A stretch of DNA of 64,000 bases, taken from contig NZ_VOHB01000003.1 in the NCBI RefSeq assembly GCF_007859295.1, forward strand, positions 248,001 through 312,000, in the 5' to 3' direction. Positions within the stretch are counted from its first letter, which is position 1. Every line of letters begins with the position of its first letter. Below, piece by piece: positions 25,479-34,091 of this stretch. The translations under genes and the position numbers were made by a program. The notes under the pieces were generated by a model. That model did not search any database and was not told the origin of the DNA. It saw only the letters and a program-made list of their open reading frames with translations. This DNA comes from Planococcus sp. CPCC 101016 (GTDB taxonomy: Bacteria; Bacillota; Bacilli; Bacillales_A; Planococcaceae).

Positions 25479-25587
25479 AATTTCACCTCCCTAAGTTCAA
25501 ATTCTCCGTAATTGCACAGAGTCCTTTAAAATTCTCCGAGGTCATTACCTGATTCAATGGGATCTCCCTATAGATGAAAAAAATGAA

Positions 25588-25690
25588 AAAACACAAAAGT
25601 CGTATCCTTTAATCCGTAAGCTTAAAGAATACGACTTCTTCATGCATTTGTTGTTACTAAATTGAATTGGTTCTAACACAGGGAGTAATA
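25588..25690. repeat. Family 1 repeat, right part with hairpin core
   Basis: aaaacacaaaagtcgtatcctttaa...cttaaagaatacgacttcttcatgcatttgttgtt, then actaaattgaattggttc and aacacagggagt. The core hairpin (aagtcgtattctt type stem) is terminator-like. This copy lacks the left end. Confidence 0.65.
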
Positions 25691-25753
25691 ATAATTTTTT
25701 AATAAAGATTTTCGCTGAACTTCCATTAGCTCCTGAATTTTCTCTGTGCCCAT

Positions 25754-25790
25754 TCAATTATGAACACTTGCCAATCACCATGTAAATGCA
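25754..25790. repeat. Family 1 repeat, left end only
   Basis: tcaattatgaacacttgcc followed by aatcaccatgtaaatgcag matches the left end of the full copies at 49478 and 54028. It lies between the partial copy at 25588 and the acetamidase stop codon. Confidence 0.6.
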
Positions 25791-25818
25791 GCGTGATGTC
25801 CTATACTCTTACAACACC

Positions 25819-26907
25819 TCAACCAGGCGGAACATTGAAATCAGTATTCGGCATTATGAATTTTTTAGGAACAGTGACATGGATTCCTTTGTTTTGATTG
25901 ACGACTTGGGTGATGTTGATATCTGCAGCAGCGCTGAGGAGTGAATAGCCGTCTTCATTGCTGATGCCATAATATGTTTTTAAAAACTTCAATGTTTCAT
26001 GGGCACCGACTCTGACAGCTTCATCCAAATCTTCATGAAAAGCATGGATCATCCACGCCTCATCCGTTTCCAAAACCGGCAGCGAAAGCGACAGATCTTT
26101 TCGCAAGGTCACTTTAATGAGGCAATTGAGGGAGGTTTCAACAGCGGTCCCGCTCAATTCGCCATTTCCTTGTGCCAGATGGGAATCGCCAAACGAAAGC
26201 AAAGCACCGTCGGCATGGACCGGATAGTACATCGTCGCTCCTTCGCCGATTTGCCAATTATCCACATTGCCCCCGTGAACACCAGGTGGGGTCGTATCGA
26301 CCTTGCCGTTCCAAGGTGGAGCCACGCCGATTGTTCCGACATGGAGCCTTGCGGGGATCTGCATATTCTTAAGAGCCTCGACCCGATTTACTTCATCAGG
26401 CTGATAGACTTTACCGGATACATAATAATCCGAGGGGTATGAGTAAGCAAACTGGGCGGTCAGCCAGTTTTTTTCCGCGTCGATTTTGTAAATGGTGACC
26501 CGTTCCTCATTATTGAAATCATCAGCTAAGTAACCCCAGGGCGCTGCCAGATTGGATCCGTAAGGCAGACGTGGTTCGAGCGCCAAAATCTGGACTTCAA
26601 GCACATCTCCAGGCTCCGCGCCCTTTACTCCAATTGGTCCTGTTAACAGATGCGGACCCGGTTTGCGTTCATCTTCCGTAATCGCATCGTAAATTTTCTT
26701 TATCCCGTCATCCATCATGAGATCGGGCGCATCTCCGGCATGATGGGTCACTGTCTCCACGTAAACAAGATCCCCTGAATTGATGGTCAGTGCCGGCTGC
26801 ATGCTATTATCAAAATAACCCCAGTGCACCGTTTCGGGCGTTGCTTTCAAGGTATGGAAATTTGCATTTTCCAGAGCAGCAAGACGCGAGTGCGGGATTC
26901 TTTTCAT
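25819..26907 (-). CDS. Acetamidase/formamidase family protein
   Basis: About 362 residues of the FmdA/AmdA family, which hydrolyses formamide, acetamide or related amides to ammonia and acid in the cytoplasm. Family features: PETVHWGYFDNSMQPALTIN (the xHWG motif), GPHLLTGPIGVKGAEPGDVL, FVYSYPSD-like AYSYPSDYY, TIGVAPPWNGKVDTTPPGVH, GGNVDNWQIGEGATMYYPVH and HADGALLSFGDSHLAQGNGE. The last two hold the metal-binding Asp, His and Glu residues. The ATG at 26907 follows AAGGAGG by 7 bases; a TTG one codon earlier is not needed. Monocistronic. Confidence 0.92.
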   Translation of the reverse strand: MKRIPHSRLAALENANFHTLKATPETVHWGYFDNSMQPALTINSGDLVYVETVTHHAGDAPDLMMDDGIKKIYDAITEDERKPGPHLLTGPIGVKGAEPGDVLEVQILALEPRLPYGSNLAAPWGYLADDFNNEERVTIYKIDAEKNWLTAQFAYSYPSDYYVSGKVYQPDEVNRVEALKNMQIPARLHVGTIGVAPPWNGKVDTTPPGVHGGNVDNWQIGEGATMYYPVHADGALLSFGDSHLAQGNGELSGTAVETSLNCLIKVTLRKDLSLSLPVLETDEAWMIHAFHEDLDEAVRVGAHETLKFLKTYYGISNEDGYSLLSAAADINITQVVNQNKGIHVTVPKKFIMPNTDFNVPPG

Positions 26908-27232
26908 CAAATAACCTCCTTGAAATGTAACAAATGAACCTGTTCTTTCCCTTGTTGTTATTCACATTTCCTTTTACAAAGCTGGTTAAACAGATTCAAG
27001 TGAATTAACGAGTGGATAAAGGTGAAAGCAAACATTTTCCCACTGATTCTCTACCATTTACGATGGTTCAATTTAAAAAACGGCCGTATTAGAAACAAAA
27101 CTGTTTCTGACACGGCCGCTATATTTTAGTAAGGAATTGCTGGTAATACCCGATTTGAATCAAATATCCTTCAATTTGGAGACTTCTCTCTTCGCAACCA
27201 GGTCCGGTATTCTCAATTCACAGAGCCCGATT
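26908..27232. other. Intergenic stretch with a family 2 repeat
   Basis: Between two minus-strand genes. It contains the hairpin repeat at 27055-27131, which probably terminates or attenuates. Nothing else was recognised. Confidence 0.5.
27055..27131. repeat. Hairpin repeat, family 2, copy 2
   Basis: catttacgatggttcaatttaaaaaacggccgtattagaaac, loop aaaact, gtttctgacacggccg, then ctatattttagtaag. Stem of about 18 pairs with mismatches. Flanks match those of the copy at 29868-29946. Confidence 0.8.
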
Positions 27233-28618
27233 CTACTTCTCCGGATGACCAAACGCTTTCAGCAAATACGCCATATGCACGGTGCCTTGCTCAAAATCGT
27301 TCAATCGGATGGATTCATTCGGCGCATGCACTTTTGAATTTGCCCAGCCGACGCCTGTGCTGACGATCGGCAATTTCAGCAGGTTGCCGATATCATACAT
27401 CGGCCCTGTGCCCGCATGATTTGGCGCCATGATGATTTCTGCTCCGTATGCTTCCTTAGCCGTTTCGACTACCTGAGCAATAAACGGATGGGAAAAATCG
27501 GAGCGGTAAGCGCGCTGGCTGTTCAGCGCACGGACTTCCACATCCGTAAATCCATGTTTGTCCAAATGGCGCCTGATGGATTGAACGACTTTTTCAGGAT
27601 CTTGTCCCGGTACCAGACGGCAGTCCACTTTTGCCATGGCCCGCTTTGGCAACACCGTTTTGCTGCCTTCCCCGTGATAGCCGCTTTCCAATCCGCAAAT
27701 CGTCATGGTCGGTTCGAATACCATCGCAATTCGTGGATCTTTTCCAAGCGCTTCGGTGATAAGCGGACGTTTCAGCCCGTTCATTTCTTTCAGGGCGTCT
27801 TCTTCAAAAGGCAAGGACTCGACGACTTCCAGTTGTTCAGCAGTCGGCGGGATGATGTCGTCATAAAACCCTTCCACCAGGATTTCATTTTTGCCGTTTT
27901 TCATGGATGTTAACGCGTGGACGAGACGCCAAGCCGCATTATCGACGTAAGCCCCCATGGACGAATGCAGATCAATATCGGCACTTTCGCAAATCAATTC
28001 CATGTAGGCCATTCCTTTAATGCCCGCCACCATGCTGATCCGTTCTTTCTCATCTTTGTTGCCAAACTCCCATATACACGCATCTGCCCGGAACAACTCG
28101 GCATATTTCTGCAAATAAGGAAGAAGGTTCGGGCTGCCCACTTCTTCTTCCCCTTCAATCATGAACTTCACATTGCACGGCAATCCACCCTCGGATTCAT
28201 GCAAGGCTTGGATAGCTGTCAGGCGGACAATCAGATCGGCTTTATTGTCAGCGACTCCCCGTCCATATAAAATCCCATCGATTTCAGTGGCCTCAAAAGG
28301 TTCCGTCTTCCATTCGTCAAACGGTTCCGGCGGCTGGACATCGTAATGGTTATAAAACAACAAGGTTTTGTCGGGTGCGCCGTTTTTTCCAGCCGGAAAA
28401 AAGCCGTAGATAACCGGGTTTCCGCCCAAGTCACTCAGAACGCGCGCTTCTCCACCCGTCCTTTCCAACAGGTCAACAACAAACTGGACCGCTTCCGGAA
28501 TCCCCTGGTTTTGTGCAGCTACCGAAGGAATTCTGACGTATGACGTTAAAGTGTCGATTGCCTGTGGCATCAAGTCCCCAACGGCAGTGCGCAATGATTC
28601 ATGATTAGTAACCTTCAT
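27233..28618 (-). CDS. M20 family metallopeptidase (dipeptidase-like)
   Basis: A 461-residue zinc-dependent peptidase of family M20 (CNDP-like dipeptidase, ArgE/DapE superfamily). Metal-ligand motifs: YNHYDVQPPEPFDEW (His, Asp), GRGVADNKADL (Asp), EGEEEVGSPN (catalytic Glu and ligand Glu). The lid domain contains LHSSMGAYVDNAAWRL. The C-terminal signature is APNHAGTGPMYDIGNLL and GVGWANSKVHAPNESIRLND with the last His ligand. A cytosolic enzyme cleaving small peptides or N-acyl amino acids. GAGGAGG precedes the ATG. Its neighbour, the acetamidase gene, points the same way but is separated by the repeat. Confidence 0.94.
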   Translation of the reverse strand: MKVTNHESLRTAVGDLMPQAIDTLTSYVRIPSVAAQNQGIPEAVQFVVDLLERTGGEARVLSDLGGNPVIYGFFPAGKNGAPDKTLLFYNHYDVQPPEPFDEWKTEPFEATEIDGILYGRGVADNKADLIVRLTAIQALHESEGGLPCNVKFMIEGEEEVGSPNLLPYLQKYAELFRADACIWEFGNKDEKERISMVAGIKGMAYMELICESADIDLHSSMGAYVDNAAWRLVHALTSMKNGKNEILVEGFYDDIIPPTAEQLEVVESLPFEEDALKEMNGLKRPLITEALGKDPRIAMVFEPTMTICGLESGYHGEGSKTVLPKRAMAKVDCRLVPGQDPEKVVQSIRRHLDKHGFTDVEVRALNSQRAYRSDFSHPFIAQVVETAKEAYGAEIIMAPNHAGTGPMYDIGNLLKLPIVSTGVGWANSKVHAPNESIRLNDFEQGTVHMAYLLKAFGHPEK

Positions 28619-29253
28619 AATGATGTTCCTCCTCTTGTTCCATCTTCACTTCTTGATGTGATCATTCAGGGTACCTATGTAGATGGCGTCTTATTTGGGT
28701 GATTTCAGTTGAGAAATGATTTCTCTTGCTAAAAACTTGTTCTTTCATCGTCATTTTTCAGGTTCCTTTTTAAAGGGTTTTCCTGGAATATGGCTTATAA
28801 AGATTATCTTACCACGCATTAATATACACTTAAAATATTATTTATAAACAAAACTATTCTCGCTCTTTATCCGTGAAACCTTAGAGCAAGGGGCTGGGCT
28901 ACCGTCCTCTTGTAAGGTTGCCAGCAATCCTGCACGATATCTTTATTGTATGTAGGTTAAGCACTGGGTACCGCTTAGTTATGAATAATTATCGATCACC
29001 ACAAAAACGCAATGGGAATTTTTACTACTACTGATTTTATCGGTTTTTCATACAGTGATATTGCATGGAAGAATAAACTTTCTCAAAAAAATTTCTCATC
29101 TTATTGAAGTGGTTAGTTTATACTATATAAAACCTTATTTTGGATATTGGAGAATTAAATGAAATGACTACATACTGTTACAGAAGCAATAGCCCAAATT
29201 ATGCCTTTAATACGCTTGTCATTTATCTTAAACAAAGTGAAGGAGGCTAATAG
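28619..29253. other. Long intergenic stretch
   Basis: 635 bases between divergent genes. It contains a left-end copy of repeat family 1 at 28977-29067. A GC-richer segment at 28880-28975 (aaggggctgggctaccgt region) has no recognisable frame or RNA motif. Confidence 0.4.
28977..29067. repeat. Family 1 repeat, degenerate copy
   Basis: agttatgaataattatcgatcacc, then ctactactgatttta and ttcatacagtgatattgcatg match the left and middle parts of the copies at 46861 and 49478. The right end (aacacaggg) is missing. Confidence 0.6.
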
Positions 29254-29754
29254 ATGAAAAAAGGAAAACTGTACAGAATCTCACTTTGGATTATCGGAAC
29301 ATTTTTGATTTGCGGCCTGCTGTTTTTATTATTATGGGTTTGGGGACTGATGGATGCTTTACAGGAAAGTTGGTGGGAGACTTTAAAGGTGCTGGGAGGA
29401 TTTTTCATCATGCCCCTCCCATTTATAGCATATTCAATCTACTTGTGGAAAAAGAGAAACGAGGGCAAAGGATTCTATTGGGATGAAGAAGGCATTGTCA
29501 TCGATTTGAAAGGACACAAAGTTTATTGGGAAGAGATTGAAGAAATCCAGTTTCGTCAACTGTGGTCCCTTCCTTGGACAAAGTCTACTGTCATTTACCC
29601 TCATTATACAAACCATGAAAAAATCAGGATTCGACGTAATAAATGGATGCCGATTCCTGGACATTCTATCGACTGGATCTTGATTGAAAAACCAAAAGAA
29701 TACCACGAAAATATAATGAAGGTTTGGGAAGAAAAACAGAATTTCCTTGAGTGA
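29254..29754 (+). CDS. Membrane protein with PH-like cytoplasmic domain
   Basis: 166 residues. Two helices (about 9-31, SLWIIGTFLICGLLFLLLWV, and about 46-64) are followed by a cytoplasmic part, GKGFYWDEEGIVIDLKGHKV, YWEEIEEIQFRQL, IRRNKWMPIPGHSIDWILIE. This reads like a bacterial PH-type domain. It resembles uncharacterised YfjD-like Bacillus proteins. aaggaggctaatag precedes the ATG. Function unknown. Confidence 0.7.
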   Translation: MKKGKLYRISLWIIGTFLICGLLFLLLWVWGLMDALQESWWETLKVLGGFFIMPLPFIAYSIYLWKKRNEGKGFYWDEEGIVIDLKGHKVYWEEIEEIQFRQLWSLPWTKSTVIYPHYTNHEKIRIRRNKWMPIPGHSIDWILIEKPKEYHENIMKVWEEKQNFLE

Positions 29755-29867
29755 AATTATCCCAGCACTCTCTTTCAAAGAATTAAACAAGTGATCGTTG
29801 GATACGCTGCTCACTTATTCTTCAAAATCTCAGAAGGGCGCAAATACTCATCTCCCCTTCGAAATCG

Positions 29868-29946
29868 CATTTACGATGGACTGATTTTAAAAACGGCCGT
29901 GTCAGAAACCAAACTGTTTCTGACACGGCCGTTTTATATTAGTGAA
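29868..29946. repeat. Hairpin repeat, family 2, copy 3 (most perfect)
   Basis: catttacgatggactgattttaa, then aaaacggccgtgtcagaaac, loop caaact, gtttctgacacggccgtttt and atattagtgaat. Twenty base pairs without mismatch. It lies between the convergent genes 29254 and 29980 and is a strong bidirectional terminator. Confidence 0.88.
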
Positions 29947-29979
29947 TAGACTGCTCTATTCTCTTAACAATAATGAAAA

Positions 29980-32250
29980 TTACTCCTCCAACCCTCTTCT
30001 TAACCACTTCGCCGTCAATGTGTCCGCCTCGAGCATATCTTCCGGTGTTCCTTCAAACAACACTTCGCCGCCTTTTTTGCCTCCACCAGGGCCCATTTCG
30101 ATGACCCAGTCACTCGCCGCGATAAAGTTTAAATTGTGTTCAATAAGGATGACCGAATTCCCTTTGTCTACAAGGCCTTGGAAAACGGCTAATAGCTGGT
30201 CATTGTCTTTGGTGTGCAGCCCTAATGAAGGTTCATCCAACAAATAGATTTGCCCTTCTTTTTTCAGGTGGCTGGCCAATTTGAGGCGCTGCACTTCTCC
30301 TCCGCTTAGCGAACTGGTCGTCTGTCCGAGTGTCAGGTACCCCAAACCGACATCCTTTAAAGTATCCACTTTTTTGACGATTTTCGGCATGTTTAAATAC
30401 TGATTGGTTTCGTCGATCGTCAGCTCTAAAATTTCCACGATGTTTTTCCCCATGTAGCGATAAGACAAGGCTTCTTCTGAATACCTCGTGCCCCGGCACG
30501 CTTCGCAGGTGACGGTCACGGGATCCGCAAAAGCTACGTCTGGTGTGGTAACGCCTTTGCCTTCGCAGACCGGACAGGCTCCCAATGAATTAAAGCTGAA
30601 CAATCCCACCGGTTGTCCTGTTTCTTTTGCAAGAATCGACCGAATGTCATCCATAATTCCCATGTAGGTGGCGAGTGTCGAACGGCTCGACGTTCCGATG
30701 CTGCCTTGGCTGACCGAAATCGTTTCGGGATAGTTCTCGGTAAATGCGCCAAACAGCAACGAACTCTTGCCGGAACCTGAAACGCCGCATACAGAGACCA
30801 AGGCGTTTTTAGGAATTTCCACAGATACATTTTTTAAGTTGTTGGCGGATGCCTTCTCAATGGAGAACTTGCTTTCTGCTCTTCTCGGGTTTTTATTGAT
30901 GGTCAGCTTATGGTCTAAATTGGTGATGGCTGAAACTTCTTTTAAGCCTTCCAGCTCACCTTGATACACCACTTCTCCACCGCTCACTCCCGCGCCTGTT
31001 CCCATTTCGATGATTTCATCCGCTGTTTTAATGACGGCTAAATTGTGTTCGATCACGACGACGGTATTGTAGTTGTCTCTTAAATTTTCCAGCATGCGGT
31101 TCAGCATCTCGATTTCTTCCGGATGAAGCCCTGCACTCGGTTCATCGAAAATATAGGTAATGTTGTTTAAACTGCTGCCTAAATGGCGGGCAATTTTCAC
31201 GCGCTGTGCTTCTCCGCCCGACAAGGTGCCCATTTTTCGTGCCAGACTCAAATAACCCAGACCCAAGTCCACCAGTTGTTTGACGTTAGGCAATACTTGC
31301 TGGGCAATTGATTTTCCGACAGGATCTTGGATCTTCGCCAGTTCCCCCAGCATTTCCGTCAGTTCCAACCGGTCGTAATGGGCGATATTCAAGCCGTTGA
31401 TTTTGCATTCCAGTACTTTCGGATTTAATCCCGAACCTTCGCAAGTTGGACACGCTGTATGTGTCGTCATCGCCAACACATCTTCCTGGGACGTTATTTT
31501 CAGTTTCGTGAGGTCCCGGTTAATGTACAGGCGAATAAACCTGGGAAGGATGCCGTCCCATTCGATGTCCCGATTGCCTACTTTGTAATAATAAGTTCCA
31601 AATGCCCGCTCGCCTTCCGGCGGCCCGTAGACTAGAAGATTGTATTTTTCTTCCGTGTAATCTTTGATGGGCAGGTCGGCGTCGAACAATCCGCCATCCA
31701 CCATCCATCTGCCTTGCCAGCCAGGCGGCGCCAGCGGTTTGAATCTCACTGCGGGGTCCCTGAGTGATTTTGTGTGATCGATAAGTTTGTGGATATCCGG
31801 CGCAACGATTTCTCCGTATCCGCTGCATTCCGGGCATTTTCCGAACGAACTGTCACTGGAAAACTCTGTGGCGGAACCGATTGATGGACTGCCGATTCGT
31901 GAAAACAACAGCCGAATCAACGGATCAATGTCCATATACGTGCCAACCGTCGAGCGCGTATTGCCTCTTACGGGTTTCTGTTCCACGACGACCACCGGGC
32001 TCAAGTGCTGCATCAAGTCAGCACGTGGCCGTTCGTACCTCGGCATCTGGTGCCGCACATACAGCGGATAGTTCAAGGTCATCTGCCTTCTGCTTTCGGT
32101 CGCCAAGGTATCAAAGACGACGGAGCTTTTTCCTGAACCGGACAGGCCGGTAAACACATTTATTTTTTCTTTCGGGATATTTAAATCGATGTTCTTCAAG
32201 TTATTTTCTTGAAGCCCTCTCAATATAATTTCATCTCTTTTATCTGCCAT
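29980..32250 (-). CDS. UvrA-like ABC ATPase (UvrA2/DrrC type)
   Basis: A 756-residue soluble protein with two ABC ATPase modules, shorter than canonical UvrA (about 940) because the UvrB-binding region is missing. Such UvrA paralogues (UvrA2, DrrC) bind DNA with intercalating drugs and protect against them. Module 1: Walker A GLSGSGKSSVVFD near residue 35, signature LSGGEAQRVKIARHLG, Walker B YIFDEPSAGLHPEE. Module 2: GVSGSGKSSLLFG, LSGGEVQRLKLASHLK, IYLLDEPSLGLH. Zinc-binding pairs: CPECSGYG, CPTCEGSG, CPVCEGKG and CEACRGTR. aaaggag precedes ATG. The gene stands alone; there is no drug pump beside it. Confidence 0.93.
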   Translation of the reverse strand: MADKRDEIILRGLQENNLKNIDLNIPKEKINVFTGLSGSGKSSVVFDTLATESRRQMTLNYPLYVRHQMPRYERPRADLMQHLSPVVVVEQKPVRGNTRSTVGTYMDIDPLIRLLFSRIGSPSIGSATEFSSDSSFGKCPECSGYGEIVAPDIHKLIDHTKSLRDPAVRFKPLAPPGWQGRWMVDGGLFDADLPIKDYTEEKYNLLVYGPPEGERAFGTYYYKVGNRDIEWDGILPRFIRLYINRDLTKLKITSQEDVLAMTTHTACPTCEGSGLNPKVLECKINGLNIAHYDRLELTEMLGELAKIQDPVGKSIAQQVLPNVKQLVDLGLGYLSLARKMGTLSGGEAQRVKIARHLGSSLNNITYIFDEPSAGLHPEEIEMLNRMLENLRDNYNTVVVIEHNLAVIKTADEIIEMGTGAGVSGGEVVYQGELEGLKEVSAITNLDHKLTINKNPRRAESKFSIEKASANNLKNVSVEIPKNALVSVCGVSGSGKSSLLFGAFTENYPETISVSQGSIGTSSRSTLATYMGIMDDIRSILAKETGQPVGLFSFNSLGACPVCEGKGVTTPDVAFADPVTVTCEACRGTRYSEEALSYRYMGKNIVEILELTIDETNQYLNMPKIVKKVDTLKDVGLGYLTLGQTTSSLSGGEVQRLKLASHLKKEGQIYLLDEPSLGLHTKDNDQLLAVFQGLVDKGNSVILIEHNLNFIAASDWVIEMGPGGGKKGGEVLFEGTPEDMLEADTLTAKWLRRGLEE

Positions 32251-32563
32251 TTAAAAATTCTCCTTTTCCAATCAAATCAAGGAATTAACCTGCTTGTATA
32301 AGGTTTCCCTGTTTTGGGTGGGTTCACACAAATAGATTAAATCAGGATTGCTCTCCTGTGCGCTGCACAATTTATTAAGATGAATATATTAAAAATGACA
32401 CACCTATAATTGTGTTGCAGTGGGTGCAAACAAATAAACGAATCTAAATATTTCCAAACTAAGTTTTCTACTCCCTATTATTTACCTATCAAATCGTGTT
32501 ATATTCATCCTTGGAATATAGTTAAATAGATCTAGAACGAGAGAATTCAGGGGGAACTAGTAA
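32251..32563. other. Divergent promoter region
   Basis: 313 AT-rich bases between the UvrA-like gene and the nuclease gene. Likely promoters face both ways; the site agggggaa for the nuclease gene ends the stretch. No repeat seen. Confidence 0.4.
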
Positions 32564-33841
32564 ATGGATATCGTATTTGTTTTATTGATGCTGGTCGCCT
32601 TAGTGGCTTTCGCTGCGAGCATTGTTTTGTTACTCGTCAGTGCTTTGTTCAAAAAAGGGCCGACTGTTAAGCAGGCGGGTCTTGCGACTGGCCTTTCATT
32701 CGCAGTAATTATTGGTTCCGGTATTGGTGTTTTCATTACAGCAGAAGACGTTGAAACTGCATCGGATGTCGAAAGTGAACAGGTGGAAGCGCAGAAAGAA
32801 AAAGCAGACGAGGAAAAAGCGGAAGAACAGCGTGTTGCCTTGGAAGAAGCCGAGAAACAGGCTGAGGAAGAAAAAGAAGAAGCACGTCTAACAGCTGAGA
32901 AAGAAGCTGAAGAACAAGCAGCGGCTGAGAAACTTGCGAAAGAAAAAGAAGCACAGGAATTGGCAGCTGAGAAAGAAGCCGAAGAAAAAGCGGCGGCCGA
33001 GGAGCTTGCGAAAGAAAAAGAAGCGCAAGAACTGGCAGTCCAACAGAAAGCTGCTGAAGAAGAAGCCCAACTAAAAAATGACCTGTTCGCAGGATACGAA
33101 TTGATCGAAGTGGATGGCGGTGATATTTCCGGATACCGCGAAGCCAACATCGTCGTTGACATCGGGTACGGGGACCGTGAATATTGGGCCTTTACGAATG
33201 AACACGGGCAGTTGGCGCGTGTTGTTGCGGCCGAAATCACTGTACAGGATGACAGCAGCGAACCTGTCTTATCGAGCGGCAGGTATTATTCGGATGAGGC
33301 AAAGGTTTCGGGCGTTGAAAGTGACGTGCTGGATGAAGGCCACGTCATTGCGGATTCTCTCGGAGGGGTGTCGAACGCCTATAACATCACACCGCAAGAA
33401 AGCACGCTTAACCGGCACGGTGATCAAGCTTATATGGAAGACGTCATACGTGATGCAGGCGGAGCGACGAATTTTGAAGCCATCATCACTTATCCGGATA
33501 CGGAAACACAGATCCCTTCAAGTTATCAGTACACGTATACAGTGATGGGCAACGAAGTCGTGGATGCATTCGACAACGGGAACCCGGATGAAGTAAACGC
33601 ATCACTCGGTTTAACAGACAGCGAGCCTAAGGATTCAAGCAGTTATACCGCAGCTAGTGCACCTGCCGAATCAACCACCGCAAACACAGGCGGTGATGTA
33701 TCCAGTGTTGATACAAACGGCAATGGCCAGGTGACGATCAAAGAAGCGAAAGAAGCAGGTTTCAGTATGCCCATCATGAGCGACCATTGGCTATATCCCC
33801 ATATGCGAGATAATGACAATGACGGGATGGTCGGTGAGTAA
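32564..33841 (+). CDS. Membrane-anchored DNA/RNA non-specific endonuclease with coiled coil
   Basis: 425 residues in four parts. Two N-terminal helices (about 2-25 and 37-62). An Ala/Glu/Lys-rich heptad coiled coil, about 70-170, with internal repeats (KEKEAQELAAEKEAEEKAAA). A DNA/RNA non-specific endonuclease domain, about 175-340: VDIGYGDREYWAFTNEHGQL, DEGHVIADSLGG with its catalytic-type His, and PQESTLNRHGDQAYMEDVIR. A C-terminal pair of calcium-type loops, DTNGNGQVTIKEA and DNDNDGMVGE, like the Excalibur domain but without its Cys. It is probably held at the membrane with the nuclease outside, as in DNA uptake or nutrient-scavenging nucleases. agggggaactag precedes the ATG; a terminator follows. 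Confidence 0.88.
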   Translation: MDIVFVLLMLVALVAFAASIVLLLVSALFKKGPTVKQAGLATGLSFAVIIGSGIGVFITAEDVETASDVESEQVEAQKEKADEEKAEEQRVALEEAEKQAEEEKEEARLTAEKEAEEQAAAEKLAKEKEAQELAAEKEAEEKAAAEELAKEKEAQELAVQQKAAEEEAQLKNDLFAGYELIEVDGGDISGYREANIVVDIGYGDREYWAFTNEHGQLARVVAAEITVQDDSSEPVLSSGRYYSDEAKVSGVESDVLDEGHVIADSLGGVSNAYNITPQESTLNRHGDQAYMEDVIRDAGGATNFEAIITYPDTETQIPSSYQYTYTVMGNEVVDAFDNGNPDEVNASLGLTDSEPKDSSSYTAASAPAESTTANTGGDVSSVDTNGNGQVTIKEAKEAGFSMPIMSDHWLYPHMRDNDNDGMVGE

Positions 33842-33885
33842 GCACCTGGAATGAATGAATTGATGTGTTACAGATTTTCTGAAAA

Positions 33886-33922
33886 AGAAATCCGCCCTCT
33901 TTACTTAGAGAGCGGATTTTTG
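33886..33922 (+). terminator. Rho-independent terminator
   Basis: aaatccgccctct pairs with agagagcggattt around ttactt and ends in TTTTT, about 45 bases after the nuclease stop codon. Confidence 0.9.
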
Positions 33923-34091
33923 TATAGGCAGAATTCTACTTAATGCATCGCTTCCCGAGGACGCGAATTTAGCTAAGGGGATTTAATGTCCGTCCTAAAA
34001 AAGCCTGAAGACAGATAACATGATTTCAGTATGCCGGACTGCTATACTCCTCTATGTGCAAACCTGCAGTTAACGAAAGGAAGTTAGATAG

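Noticed and set aside
28860-28980. Structured-RNA or riboswitch candidate in the GC-richer intergenic patch
   Set aside because: No recognisable aptamer core, and the flanking genes are not typical riboswitch targets.
32557-33240. 227-codon Ser/Ala-rich frame on the minus strand opposite the nuclease's coiled coil
   Set aside because: It is the antisense shadow of Glu/Ala/Lys repeats, which read as Ser/Ala/Phe on the other strand; no ribosome binding site.
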